Positions 49,031 through 57,967 of a stretch of 64,000 bases of DNA are shown one piece after another. The stretch is taken from contig MPUH01000036.1 of NCBI GenBank assembly GCA_001970955.1, positions 1 to 64,000 on the forward strand, in the 5' to 3' direction. Each line of letters opens with the position of its first letter. The first letter of the stretch is position 1. Made by a program: the position numbers and the translations under genes. The notes under the pieces are model-generated. The model saw nothing but the letters and a program-made list of their open reading frames with translations, did not search any database and was not told the DNA's origin. This DNA comes from Stentor coeruleus. Its lineage: Eukaryota; Ciliophora; Heterotrichea; Heterotrichida; Stentoridae.

Positions 49031-49792
49031 CTATTTAAAAAGCTCATACGAATTACTATCTACATAAAAATTACAGGCGCGGATATCCAAATTGCGCTTA
49101 GACCCAAAACCTACAGATTTTTTATGCAACTCCATATGATGACTATTATAAGCTCCAGGACCTGGGGTATCTGTATCATCTTAATAGAAATTACAATTAA
49201 AATTCCTTTGAGCTTTAGGTAAAACCACACCTTTGTTTATAGGTTCAAGGTGTAAAGAATATACTGGGCCTGGACCAGCTCTTCCTTTATAATATTTTTC
49301 ATAGTTTTTTAGATAAACTTTTTCAGATGAGTATCCTTTCATTTTCATAGGGATTTTAGTATCTTTAAATTTTGGGTTGTATGAGTTTGGACTCGGGCTT
49401 TGATTTAGGATATTTTCAGGGGTTTTTTGATTGGGTTTTTCCCCTTTGCCAAATGAGCATGTACGAGTTGTTAAAGCTGGAAAGGCGTAAATTGGTCCTG
49501 GGGATCGATCTCTTCCTGTTAAAAAGTAATCTTTACGTTTTTCATTACCAAATTTGACTGCACTAGCAGATTTAAACAGTAATGTTGCGTTGGGGGAGTA
49601 TTTGTTTGAGGGAGGAGAACAGGTTCCTAGCCATTCTTTGCTTTGGGCATTCGATGCAAATAAACTAGGGTTTTTTTCACCTTTATTCATTATATGTCTA
49701 GGAGGGTTTAAGTACACTTGCGATTTTGTCCCTAGTTCATTAATAATATTATAACTTCCTGGTGCGGCATTCCAACTGTCAACAGAAGTCAT
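49031..49792 (-). CDS. SHIPPO-repeat (PGP) ciliary protein
   Basis: After removal of one 15-nt intron (49180-49194), a 248-residue protein with STPG/ODF3-type SHIPPO repeats: APGSYNI, DRSPGPIYAFP, SPSPNSYNP, AGPGPVYSL and, only in the second exon, TPGPGAYNS. Proteins of this class lie inside ciliary microtubules or along the cortex. The second exon adds 45 residues and ends at TAG. The strict P-G-P-x-Y spacing and 30-50-residue period are convincing; the particular family member is not assigned. Two same-strand genes flank it. Confidence 0.82.
49180..49194 (-). other. 15-nt intron
   Basis: GTAATTTCTATTAAG on the minus strand, with an in-frame TAA. Removal restores codon TAT and joins the last PGPGAY repeat to the SHIPPO protein. 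Confidence 0.88.
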
Positions 49793-50036
49793 TTTTAATT
49801 AAAATATTCACTATTATAATAAGTCTTATTACACTTAATATTTTATCATCAAGATATCCCGTAATAAACTTATAATCTAACTCAAATCCTAAACTCTTAT
49901 TATAAAACCGTCACATTTTTTATCCAAACCGCATAATAACCCATAAAAACTATCCCTATCATTCTAACTCACAAATCAAATCTTAAAACTCGTTCCTAAT
50001 ATAAAAAAACTCACAAATCCTATCCTAATTCCTAAA

Positions 50037-51017
50037 TTATCCTAAATTCTGGGCAATATTCAAATAATCCTGGGCCATCTTCTGTATAATAGTTGGCTGT
50101 AGTCCAGCTTTAACTTCAAAGTTGCTACCAGTATATCCCCAGAAATCCCAACATCCTTCAGGATTATTAATAGTCTCCATAGCTTGTGGGAACATAATAA
50201 TAACTTGATTAGTTTCAGCCCATTCCCCTAATCCCATTTCTTCAATATAAACTAGCCCTAAAGTTTGATAGCTTTGTTCACATCCATGGAAATTGACATG
50301 AAGAGTACATTTTACAGGATTAGATCTACAAAAATCATTAGCATATATAAACCCTCTTGTACTCATTCCAGCTTGCCAAACATCACCATAGTCACTTTGA
50401 TCAAACATAAAAAGATGAGAACTATTAAAGTTCCCTTTAGCTACTGGTGTACCATAAAGAGTTGAATATATAATACCAGATAAATCTACACCACAAGCTA
50501 CAACATAAGGAGGACCAAGATACCAACATGGGTTACCTTCAAGTTTAGTCACCCAGCCATGATTAGCAGGAATATCAAGCATGGTTGTAATATTAATAGT
50601 TGGTACAAGTTCTTGATAAAAACTAATAGTTTCTTGCACTACAGCTTGAAGAACTCTTTGATCTGAAGTCCCTGAAAAAACAAAAACTTTGTCATTGTTT
50701 AAGCCTGATATTGGGTCAATTGCCCCATCTGTGGCATAGGTAGTAGCAGCTGTGACTGAGGATGGGAGATTAATCAGCCATGGGTTCACTGTGCAAGCAG
50801 TTTGAACTCTAGATAAGGATCCCATTGAACAGTGATATGGTCCTGCAGCAACAATAGCGGCCCCAGCCACACTAGCAGAGTAAGCAATATGCATTTGCTG
50901 GGCCATATAACCACCTGAACTACCCCCAGAAACTGTATAAGGGACAGCCTGGACCATCAAGGCCACATTTGCCAAAGCTAATACAAACATAATTTCACCA
51001 GGTCTGACTATTTTCAT
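50037..51017 (-). CDS. Secreted PHB-depolymerase-like esterase
   Basis: A 326-residue alpha/beta hydrolase of the poly(3-hydroxybutyrate) depolymerase type with a signal peptide (MKIVRPGEIMFVLALANVAL and on to about residue 24). The lipase box GSSGG (catalytic Ser34) lies near the N-terminus and the oxyanion-hole HG (CTLHVNFHGC) comes after it, the circularly permuted order of type 2 depolymerases. D in SGTSDQRV and H in PANHGWVT are good candidates for the other catalytic residues. GCWDFWGYTG near the C-terminus is also typical. Such enzymes degrade bacterial storage polyester or related esters, a plausible food-vacuole role. The family is mostly bacterial and fungal, so transfer is possible. 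Confidence 0.82.
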   Translation of the reverse strand: MKIVRPGEIMFVLALANVALMVQAVPYTVSGGSSGGYMAQQMHIAYSASVAGAAIVAAGPYHCSMGSLSRVQTACTVNPWLINLPSSVTAATTYATDGAIDPISGLNNDKVFVFSGTSDQRVLQAVVQETISFYQELVPTINITTMLDIPANHGWVTKLEGNPCWYLGPPYVVACGVDLSGIIYSTLYGTPVAKGNFNSSHLFMFDQSDYGDVWQAGMSTRGFIYANDFCRSNPVKCTLHVNFHGCEQSYQTLGLVYIEEMGLGEWAETNQVIIMFPQAMETINNPEGCWDFWGYTGSNFEVKAGLQPTIIQKMAQDYLNIAQNLG

Positions 51018-51190
51018 TACATTTTTTCACCTAAATCAAAAAAGTCTCCATTCAAAATCCACTCTTTTAAATCCTAAACCAATACTTAAACTTAGATAAT
51101 ATTCAATAGTCTTTAAATATATTTTTTATATTTGTATCTTGATATATTAGTTTTTATATATAACTTCCTAGCTTAGTTAATTATAAGAAC

Positions 51191-52204
51191 CTAATGACAT
51201 TCAACTATAAAATCTTGGAATATAGTCGTAAACAAGCCTTTGCCTATAAGTTCTTCAGCTTGGTGCTCGTGGTCAAATGAGCATTTTCTTAAGCCAAAAT
51301 CCTTGCCATCAACTGGCAAGCAAAATATATACCCTTGTGGGTCTCTTTCAAATAATGTGTAATCGAAAGTAGGATGATGTTTACGGTACTCCTCCATTTT
51401 ATGCCTTGCATAATGAGCATCACCAACAGCTTCTCCAGTTAAACTAAGCCATTCAACTCTATATTTATCCCATTTCTGAAATCCTTCTAATGTTTTCCTT
51501 GCTGATGAGTGACTATTGAACTTTAAAATACTATAAAAGTTATCTTTGTCATTTATAATCTCTTTAGCCAGTTCCACGCTTTGGATCCTGCTTGTATTGA
51601 AAAAAAGACTCAACACAAAATCTTTGGAGTCTAAAGGCCCAAGTCCTGAAATTTTCACACTTTTGTTAAGGCTGTTGCCTTTAGAATTCAATTGTTTTGA
51701 TAATGTTTTATAGAGGTTTTCGAACTTTTCCCCATCGTTTTTGAAGTAATGACGATATTGGTCCAAAATATCGCAAGCCTCTTTAGTCTTCCCTCGTTGA
51801 TGTAAAAGTGATGCTAGATCTTTTATTGCACTTTCAGCACGATCTCCTGTTTTTATCGCCAAGTTATAGAAATACTCAGCAATGTCTAAATTTTTCTCAC
51901 GATACTCAGCATTTTTCGCTAAAGCATAAGCTGACTCACCACGAGGAAGAGGAAGCGAGTTTTTCATATAGATACTAGGCTTTTTTGTGTGCTTTGAAGG
52001 AAGTGTTTTGCAAAGTTTATTGGGATTGGCTGAAAAAAGCTTAGAATTTTTCAAGCTTTTTGAATGGTTAAGAGCCAACTTTTTTCCAGGCAAATGACTT
52101 ACAACAGAAGAAGAAGTGTGGGACTTCAGGGGTTTTTCTGATTTCTGACTGGATTTTAATGTTGAACGACAGGCTGTGTTTGTATTATATTCTTCGCCTA
52201 TCAT
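51191..52204 (-). CDS. TPR-like and RRM-like domain protein
   Basis: A 337-residue protein. Residues 1-85 are Ser/Lys-rich and disordered. Residues ~88-170 form TPR-like helices (ESAYALAKNAEYREKNLDIA, AEYFYNLAIKTGDRAESAIK, LASLLHQRGKTKEACDILDQ). Residues ~180-260 resemble an RRM fold (KISGLGPLDSKDFVLSLFF...FYSILKFNSHSSARKTLEGF). The remainder is charged. It could bind RNA or proteins; the family was not recognised by name. Its upstream region is shared with the divergent RCC1 gene. Confidence 0.6.
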   Translation of the reverse strand: MIGEEYNTNTACRSTLKSSQKSEKPLKSHTSSSVVSHLPGKKLALNHSKSLKNSKLFSANPNKLCKTLPSKHTKKPSIYMKNSLPLPRGESAYALAKNAEYREKNLDIAEYFYNLAIKTGDRAESAIKDLASLLHQRGKTKEACDILDQYRHYFKNDGEKFENLYKTLSKQLNSKGNSLNKSVKISGLGPLDSKDFVLSLFFNTSRIQSVELAKEIINDKDNFYSILKFNSHSSARKTLEGFQKWDKYRVEWLSLTGEAVGDAHYARHKMEEYRKHHPTFDYTLFERDPQGYIFCLPVDGKDFGLRKCSFDHEHQAEELIGKGLFTTIFQDFIVECH

Positions 52205-52965
52205 TTTCAGGATTATTATCGTTACATGTTAATAAAGCTTTAGAGATAAATGAAAATTATTATATATAAGGATTTCTTTATTTATTGAATTACCTTGAAG
52301 ATAGATTGTATGTGATGCTTAATAGTAATTGTTTTTTTTTATATGCAAAAAATTGGAATGATTTTATAATTTGGCTTGGTTTAATTTGATTGTATGTGAA
52401 TTTTGGAGCATGGAGTTTTTATAGATGGCTTAGGGGGAATTTATTGGTAAAAAAAAATTATGTGAAATTTAGGATATGTAGGATGGCTTTGTTTTCATTA
52501 GGATTTATAGTGAAAAATAATGATTTTAATGAAGAAATAATATAGGAATTAATTTTTCGGGGGTTTTTAAAGTGTTATGGGAAATGCTGTGAATTTGGTT
52601 ATGATTTTTAAAAAGATCTGTAGTTTATTAGAAAAATTGTAGTCGAGATTTAATTTTGGGTAAAAGAGTTTGTTAAGGAGTTTATAATTTTGATCTTAAA
52701 TTAAACATGAATAGCAGTTTATGAGTAATTTGCTAATATTTAATTTATATTAATAAAGTCCATAATTATATAAAACTTCACTATCATTCATAATTAATAA
52801 CCCTATAACTTTTCATTAACCTCTATGAAAATCTTATATAATTATTCCCATATCATATCAGCAACAAGTATATTTCATTTTATACCCAGCTTAAAAGTTT
52901 GTAGTTTAATTATTTCTATAATCAAATAAGATGATTTTTATACGAAAGTAGGTGAATAATATTAT
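52205..52965. other. Divergent intergenic region
   Basis: The left ~500 bases, upstream of the minus gene, are poor in C on the plus strand. The right ~240 bases, upstream of the plus gene, are poor in G. No gene or other element was seen. Confidence 0.55.
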
Positions 52966-54285
52966 ATGTCTTTTTTGAGAAAGCTATGCTGTTGTTGCAT
53001 TAAAGATAATGAAATTAGTGTTGATGAAAATACAAGATTACTACCTAAATCAGATGGGTCGAACGCTACAGTGAAAAAAGTTGAAAGCCCTTTTACTGTT
53101 TATGCATTCGGTGTAATTCCACCAGGTTTGCATATGAAGATTATCCAAGATGATTTTTCTAAGCTAGGAATCAGCAAAATTGCTTGTGGAATTGCCCATG
53201 TGCTTATGTTAACAGAAACAAACTTTGTAATTGCTGCAGGGAACAATGAATTCGGCCAATGCGCAAGAAATCCTGAAGAAGCCTTAGTTGCAAACGATGA
53301 AGAACCTGAACTTCAAGATGAGTCTTCAAAAAACTTACGAATGACAGCTTTCAATATAGATAAATTCAAAGTACTCACTATATAGATCACTGATATAGCT
53401 GCAGGATGTTATCATTCTATTGTCCTTGTCAAAGCTGAAATTAACTATAACAACACAGCTCTAGCTAAACCAATGGTTTTTGGTCATCCAATGGGCTGTG
53501 GTTTTAATAGTAACACTTCTAAACATGAGCCAACTGAAGTGATTATCGATGGCTTACTTGAAAACATTTCCGCAGTATATGCTGGACAAATGAGATCAAT
53601 GGCTGTCACAGAATCAGGGAAAATTTACTATTGGGGTGAATCTTTTACAGGAACTAAACAAGTTAAACCAAGAGAACTCCCTTTACCTCATCCCCAAAGT
53701 ATAAAAAAAGTCTCAATTGGTAAAATGTTCTCTATGGCTTTAACAGGTCATGGGAAAGTTTATACAATAGGCGATAATACTTATGGTGAACTTGGTCTAG
53801 GCCGAGAAACCAAAAATTCCTTTACTTTAATTGAAATGAATACTTTTCCAGGACATGCTCTTGATATTGCTGCTGGGGCTAGACATGGTTTAGTATTGAA
53901 TAATGATAGTAGGCTTTATGCTTTTGGAGACAATTCAGAAGGACAATGTGGGATTCAATCAGCAAGAGCTTATTTACCTGTAGAAATTCAGGTTAAAAAT
54001 GTTATGAGCAAAGCTAAGCCAGAGATGATTTATTGTGGAGATGCTCATTCAGCTTTGGTTAATAGTGATGGAGAATTGTTTACTTGGGGAGATAATACTG
54101 CTGGAAGACTTGGAATTAGAGGAAGTATGTCAGTTTTTCAGCCAAGGATTGTTGAGGATGTTATGGGGAAACATATTGTTGCGGTTGGATGTGGAGGACT
54201 TTTTACGTCGGTGTTGATTGGGCCTGAAAACTTTACCATTATTAAGAAGAGAGGTACGGTTGAAAGATTGATTCCCCCTAAGTAA
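52966..54285 (+). CDS. RCC1-repeat protein with Cys-rich start
   Basis: After removal of the 15-nt intron at 53371-53385, a 434-residue RCC1-type seven-bladed beta-propeller. Repeats are clear: AGNNEFGQCARNP, IYYWGESFTGTKQ, VYTIGDNTYGELGLG, LYAFGDNSEGQCGI, LFTWGDNTAGRLGI, each followed by the ...CGxxHSxxL/V-type strand. The N-terminus MSFLRKLCCCCIK has four successive cysteines after basic residues, a plausible palmitoylation site. Unlike nuclear RCC1 it may therefore sit at a membrane (inference). It has no partner domain. Confidence 0.86.
53371..53385 (+). other. 15-nt intron
   Basis: GTACTCACTATATAG, in frame and ending in TAG. Removal joins K to ITDIAAGCYHSIVLV, a typical RCC1 strand, and links the two halves of the propeller. 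Confidence 0.92.
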
Positions 54286-54760
54286 GGTAAATATCACAAA
54301 TAATTGGAAGGAATAAACTGGATGAAAGATGATTTTTTTTTTTGCGTAAATATTGGGTTTTTAATGGTTTTGTATTTAATTTGTAAGGAGGATTGGCTTT
54401 GATTTTTATATTGAAATATAGGATTTTGTTGGGTTTAAATAATGGCAACCCATAAAATCATCTCCATATTAAGCTATAAAATCCTAAAGCAACTAGTTCT
54501 AACTTAATTACTTCAATACATTTTTATCTAGCACCCACCTCTAAAATCTATCTACAATAATCAATAAAACCACACAAAAGTTTTAAAAATAATCCTAAAC
54601 CCTAAAAAAAACTTATCTTTATTTTTTTCCCAAATCTACATTTTATCAATAATCCTCCTATTATCCATAATAATCAAGTCAACCATATCATTTCATAACC
54701 TCTCTAATAAATCTTAATAATTATCTAAGCCTATATGGGGATCTTAATATATTATAAACA
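54286..54760. other. Intergenic DNA
   Basis: Bases to about 54450 are poor in C and from about 54460 nearly free of G on the plus strand. Nothing else was recognised. Confidence 0.5.
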
Positions 54761-55690
54761 ATGCAGGGGGATACAAGAACCAATGGCATTGACTTTGAGC
54801 CAATAGATGACCAACGATCAAGGTGTAGTATATGTCAAAAAACCATATACAAGTTGTTACAAAAAGCTCATGCAAATAGTCACAGCAACATAATACCAGC
54901 AAAGCAAATCACAAAAGTTGCAGCAGTGCCAAGTGATGATAAACCTCAAATAAAAGGGGTAAAAAAAACATCACTTCAATTTGAAGACCTTACTGCATTT
55001 GATAATACATTAAAAAAGCCAACTTTACAGTTTGATGATATCCCTTTACATGATTCTAATATAAAAAAGCCCACTTTAGAGTTTTCAGATATCCCAATAC
55101 ATGATTCTAATATAAAAAAGCCAACTTTAGAGTTTTCAGATATCCCGATACATGATTTGATACCTAAAAAAATCAGTACTACAGGGGAAAAAGCCCCACA
55201 AGATATGATAAATAAAAAACCAGTATTGAGTTTTGGGGATATTTCTTATGAGCAGGTTGCTAAGAAAGTTAGTAATAATTATTCGGAGATTGGATATTCA
55301 GATAATGGGATAAAAAGGGTTGGAATGCAAATTGATGAAGGGCAAAAACCTGCGGAACGAGATCAAAATGAAGCTTTTATGAAAACTTTTAGTAATTCTG
55401 AAGGCAAAAATGCAGAATGCGCCAATAAGCTCATGAGTTTTGAGAAAATGCTCAAGGAATCTTCAGTACAAGAAAGAATTGTTCTTCCACAGAAAAAAAT
55501 TATGGAGAGGCCAAGTTTAAGTCCGGCTTTGCAGAAAAAAAAGAAAATTAGCACGTTTAGTTTCTATATAAAAAAATCTAAGCAATGCGAGTATTACTTT
55601 GAGAGGATGTCAAATATTAATACTCATACCATTTATATTCTGACTTTAAGAGCTATGAGGATATGGAAAAAGGCTTCAGAAATTGCTTAG
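54761..55690 (+). CDS. Orphan protein with 17-residue tandem repeats
   Basis: A 309-residue protein of unknown function. Residues ~20-45 have C-x2-C...H-x3-H (CSICQKTIYKLLQKAHANSH), suggesting one zinc finger. Residues ~65-130 hold five or so tandem copies of a 17-residue unit of the type KKPTLEFSDIPIHDSNI; two are identical in protein and nearly so in DNA (51-nt period). A degenerate unit (KKPVLSFGDISYEQV) follows. The rest is charged and disordered with a basic, aromatic C-terminal helix. Short repeats of this sort often bind one partner many times. Confidence 0.65.
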   Translation: MQGDTRTNGIDFEPIDDQRSRCSICQKTIYKLLQKAHANSHSNIIPAKQITKVAAVPSDDKPQIKGVKKTSLQFEDLTAFDNTLKKPTLQFDDIPLHDSNIKKPTLEFSDIPIHDSNIKKPTLEFSDIPIHDLIPKKISTTGEKAPQDMINKKPVLSFGDISYEQVAKKVSNNYSEIGYSDNGIKRVGMQIDEGQKPAERDQNEAFMKTFSNSEGKNAECANKLMSFEKMLKESSVQERIVLPQKKIMERPSLSPALQKKKKISTFSFYIKKSKQCEYYFERMSNINTHTIYILTLRAMRIWKKASEIA

Positions 55691-56102
55691 AGATAGTAAG
55701 TTTTTTTTATTTTAAGGATATTTAGTATGATTTTTATTTTTGATGATAGTATTTAATTGTAATCTGATATTTATGTCTTCATTTTAATAAGATTAGCATT
55801 TCTATAATATCTTAATCAAATCAACTTGACTGATTTCTACACCCCAATTGACTATCTCTACAAAAATCTTATTAAAACACTTATATTCTAATAAAACTTA
55901 AATACTAAAAATAACCCATAATTTATTATAAACCCTCTTAAAAAACTATCTAAAACATCATTAAACCATACCAAAATACCAAAACCTTTTAAATCTTTAT
56001 CTACCCATAAACAATTCTAAAACCAATCGACTATTTTTCGATTTTTAAAATTCATTCATAGCTTTACCTATACAAAATTACTTTCCATATTCTTAATACA
56101 AA
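55691..56102. other. Intergenic DNA
   Basis: Poor in C to about 55790, then nearly free of G from about 55805 on the plus strand. Nothing else was recognised. Confidence 0.5.
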
Positions 56103-57773
56103 ATGGATAAGGAAACCATGAAAGCTCTAACTCTAAACAAAAACTCTCAGTCAATCTCCTTTGCTGATATCCCTCAGCCTATCCCTGAATCAGGTCAAGT
56201 TCTTATCAAAGTTCACGTGACACCAATAAACTCTCTTGATATCGACAGTATCTCAAAGTCAAACCCTAATGGTTTTTCCTCTCAAATCCTAGGAATCGAA
56301 GGTTCAGGAATTATAGTTCAAGAGTCAAAATCCATTTTTAGCAAGAAAAACAAAGGTAAAAAAGTTAGTTTCATGCAATTAGACAGTTCTTTACCAGGTG
56401 CATGGGCTGAATATGTTGTATGTGATGAAAAATATTTTATGGTCTTAAATGATGATATAGACTATTTACGTGGCTGTAGTCTTATGATAAACCCATTAAC
56501 TATTTTAATGATAAACGAAAAAATCAAAGCTAAAAAACATAAGTCTATCATCCATACAAATGCTGCTACTGATTTGGGTGTACAATTTATAAAATGGTGT
56601 CATTTTAATGAATACACATCAATTCATATTGTAAAATCAGAAAATGATATGGCAAAACTTGCATGTGTGGCTGAAGAAAACATTTTAGTCTTAGAAAGTC
56701 CTCAGTTCCAAGAAAACCTTGAAAATCTTATAAAAAAGCTCAACCCTACTATAGCTTTTGATAGCCTTGGAGGAAGCTTACCTGGAAAGATTTTCAATCT
56801 TATGCCTGAGAACAGTGAGTTGTATTTGTATGGGAATTCAGCTGATTGTCCATTAGAAGGTTTAAATCCTACATCTTTTATTTTTTCAGGGAAAAGTGTT
56901 AAAGGACTCTGGTTTAAAAAATGGTTTGATGAATTGGGTGTTTTGAAAAGATATAAATACTATAAAAAAATCCAAAGAGTTCATTTTGTTTTTACATCTT
57001 CAGTTTCTAGTGTATACCCAATAAGCCAATATGAAGAAGCTATTAATGAATATTCCCCTTTAGGTATGGTTTTATTACATTTTGCATGTAATTTGCATAA
57101 CAGTTCCCAATATTTAACTGATGAACTTTTATCTCAATATATAGGCGAAGATCTTAAAATCAAAGTGAATTCCTTACCTGAACTTATTTTTGATACCCCA
57201 GAACTCCCATTAAAAGTTATAACCGAAGGGATTTATAAAGGAAAACTTGTAGACAATAAACCAAGTGGACCTGGGATTTTACTTAATAAAGGCTCATATT
57301 ATATAGGGAATTTCGCTGATGGGCAAAAAGAAGGTTTTGGTAGACTTGTTACAGAAGATCATTGGTATGAAGGGAATTTTGATAAAGGGGTTTATAGTGG
57401 TTTAGGACGAATGACGATTTTTGAAGGACATATGATTCAAGGGACTTTTGTTGAAGGAAAACTTAATGGAATGGGGTTTGAAAAATTACCTAGTGGGGAA
57501 GTTTATAGAGGAGAATTTGTTAACAGTTTAAGACATGGACATGGGGAAATTGAATATGAAAATATTAAATTTACTGGAGAGTTTCGTCAAGGATTGGCTG
57601 AAGGACCTGGAAATGTGGTTCTTGAGGATAAAAGTGTTTTTGAAGGGAATTATCATAATGGAGTAGGGGTTGGGAAACTTATGATGACAGATGGAAGAGT
57701 GGTTGAAGGGACGATTTTGGGTAATAAATTCACTGAAGATCTAAAGGAAAGTAAAAAGAATAAGGGTAATTAA
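56103..57773 (+). CDS. MDR oxidoreductase fused to MORN repeats
   Basis: A 556-residue fusion. Residues ~1-330 look like a medium-chain dehydrogenase/reductase of the quinone-reductase/enoyl-reductase type: MKALTLNKN, DIPQPIPESGQVLIKVHVTP, ILGIEGSGII and the Rossmann start SIIHTNAATDLGVQFIKW, then TIAFDSLGGSLPG. The usual glycines of the nucleotide loop are partly replaced (AATDLG), so cofactor binding is uncertain. Residues ~375-540 are about seven MORN repeats (YKGKLVDNKPSGPGIL, YIGNFADGQKEGFGRL, YRGEFVNSLRHGHGEIEY), which mark membrane- and cytoskeleton-linked proteins. No stop or intron separates the two parts. The fusion may place a redox domain at the cortex (inference). Confidence 0.78.
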   Translation: MDKETMKALTLNKNSQSISFADIPQPIPESGQVLIKVHVTPINSLDIDSISKSNPNGFSSQILGIEGSGIIVQESKSIFSKKNKGKKVSFMQLDSSLPGAWAEYVVCDEKYFMVLNDDIDYLRGCSLMINPLTILMINEKIKAKKHKSIIHTNAATDLGVQFIKWCHFNEYTSIHIVKSENDMAKLACVAEENILVLESPQFQENLENLIKKLNPTIAFDSLGGSLPGKIFNLMPENSELYLYGNSADCPLEGLNPTSFIFSGKSVKGLWFKKWFDELGVLKRYKYYKKIQRVHFVFTSSVSSVYPISQYEEAINEYSPLGMVLLHFACNLHNSSQYLTDELLSQYIGEDLKIKVNSLPELIFDTPELPLKVITEGIYKGKLVDNKPSGPGILLNKGSYYIGNFADGQKEGFGRLVTEDHWYEGNFDKGVYSGLGRMTIFEGHMIQGTFVEGKLNGMGFEKLPSGEVYRGEFVNSLRHGHGEIEYENIKFTGEFRQGLAEGPGNVVLEDKSVFEGNYHNGVGVGKLMMTDGRVVEGTILGNKFTEDLKESKKNKGN

Positions 57774-57967
57774 TTAAGAAAATTGGTTTAGTGATAATAA
57801 GAGGGTTATAGAGTTTATAACTTTTGGTTTGAAAAAAAAATCTTTTTTTGATAAGGAAATAGGAAGTTTATGATAAATCATGAAATTTTGGTTTTAACTA
57901 AATAAGATTATTTTTATTACAAAATCATGATTTTATTATTTTTTGTAATAAGCAAAGCGTTGTTAAT

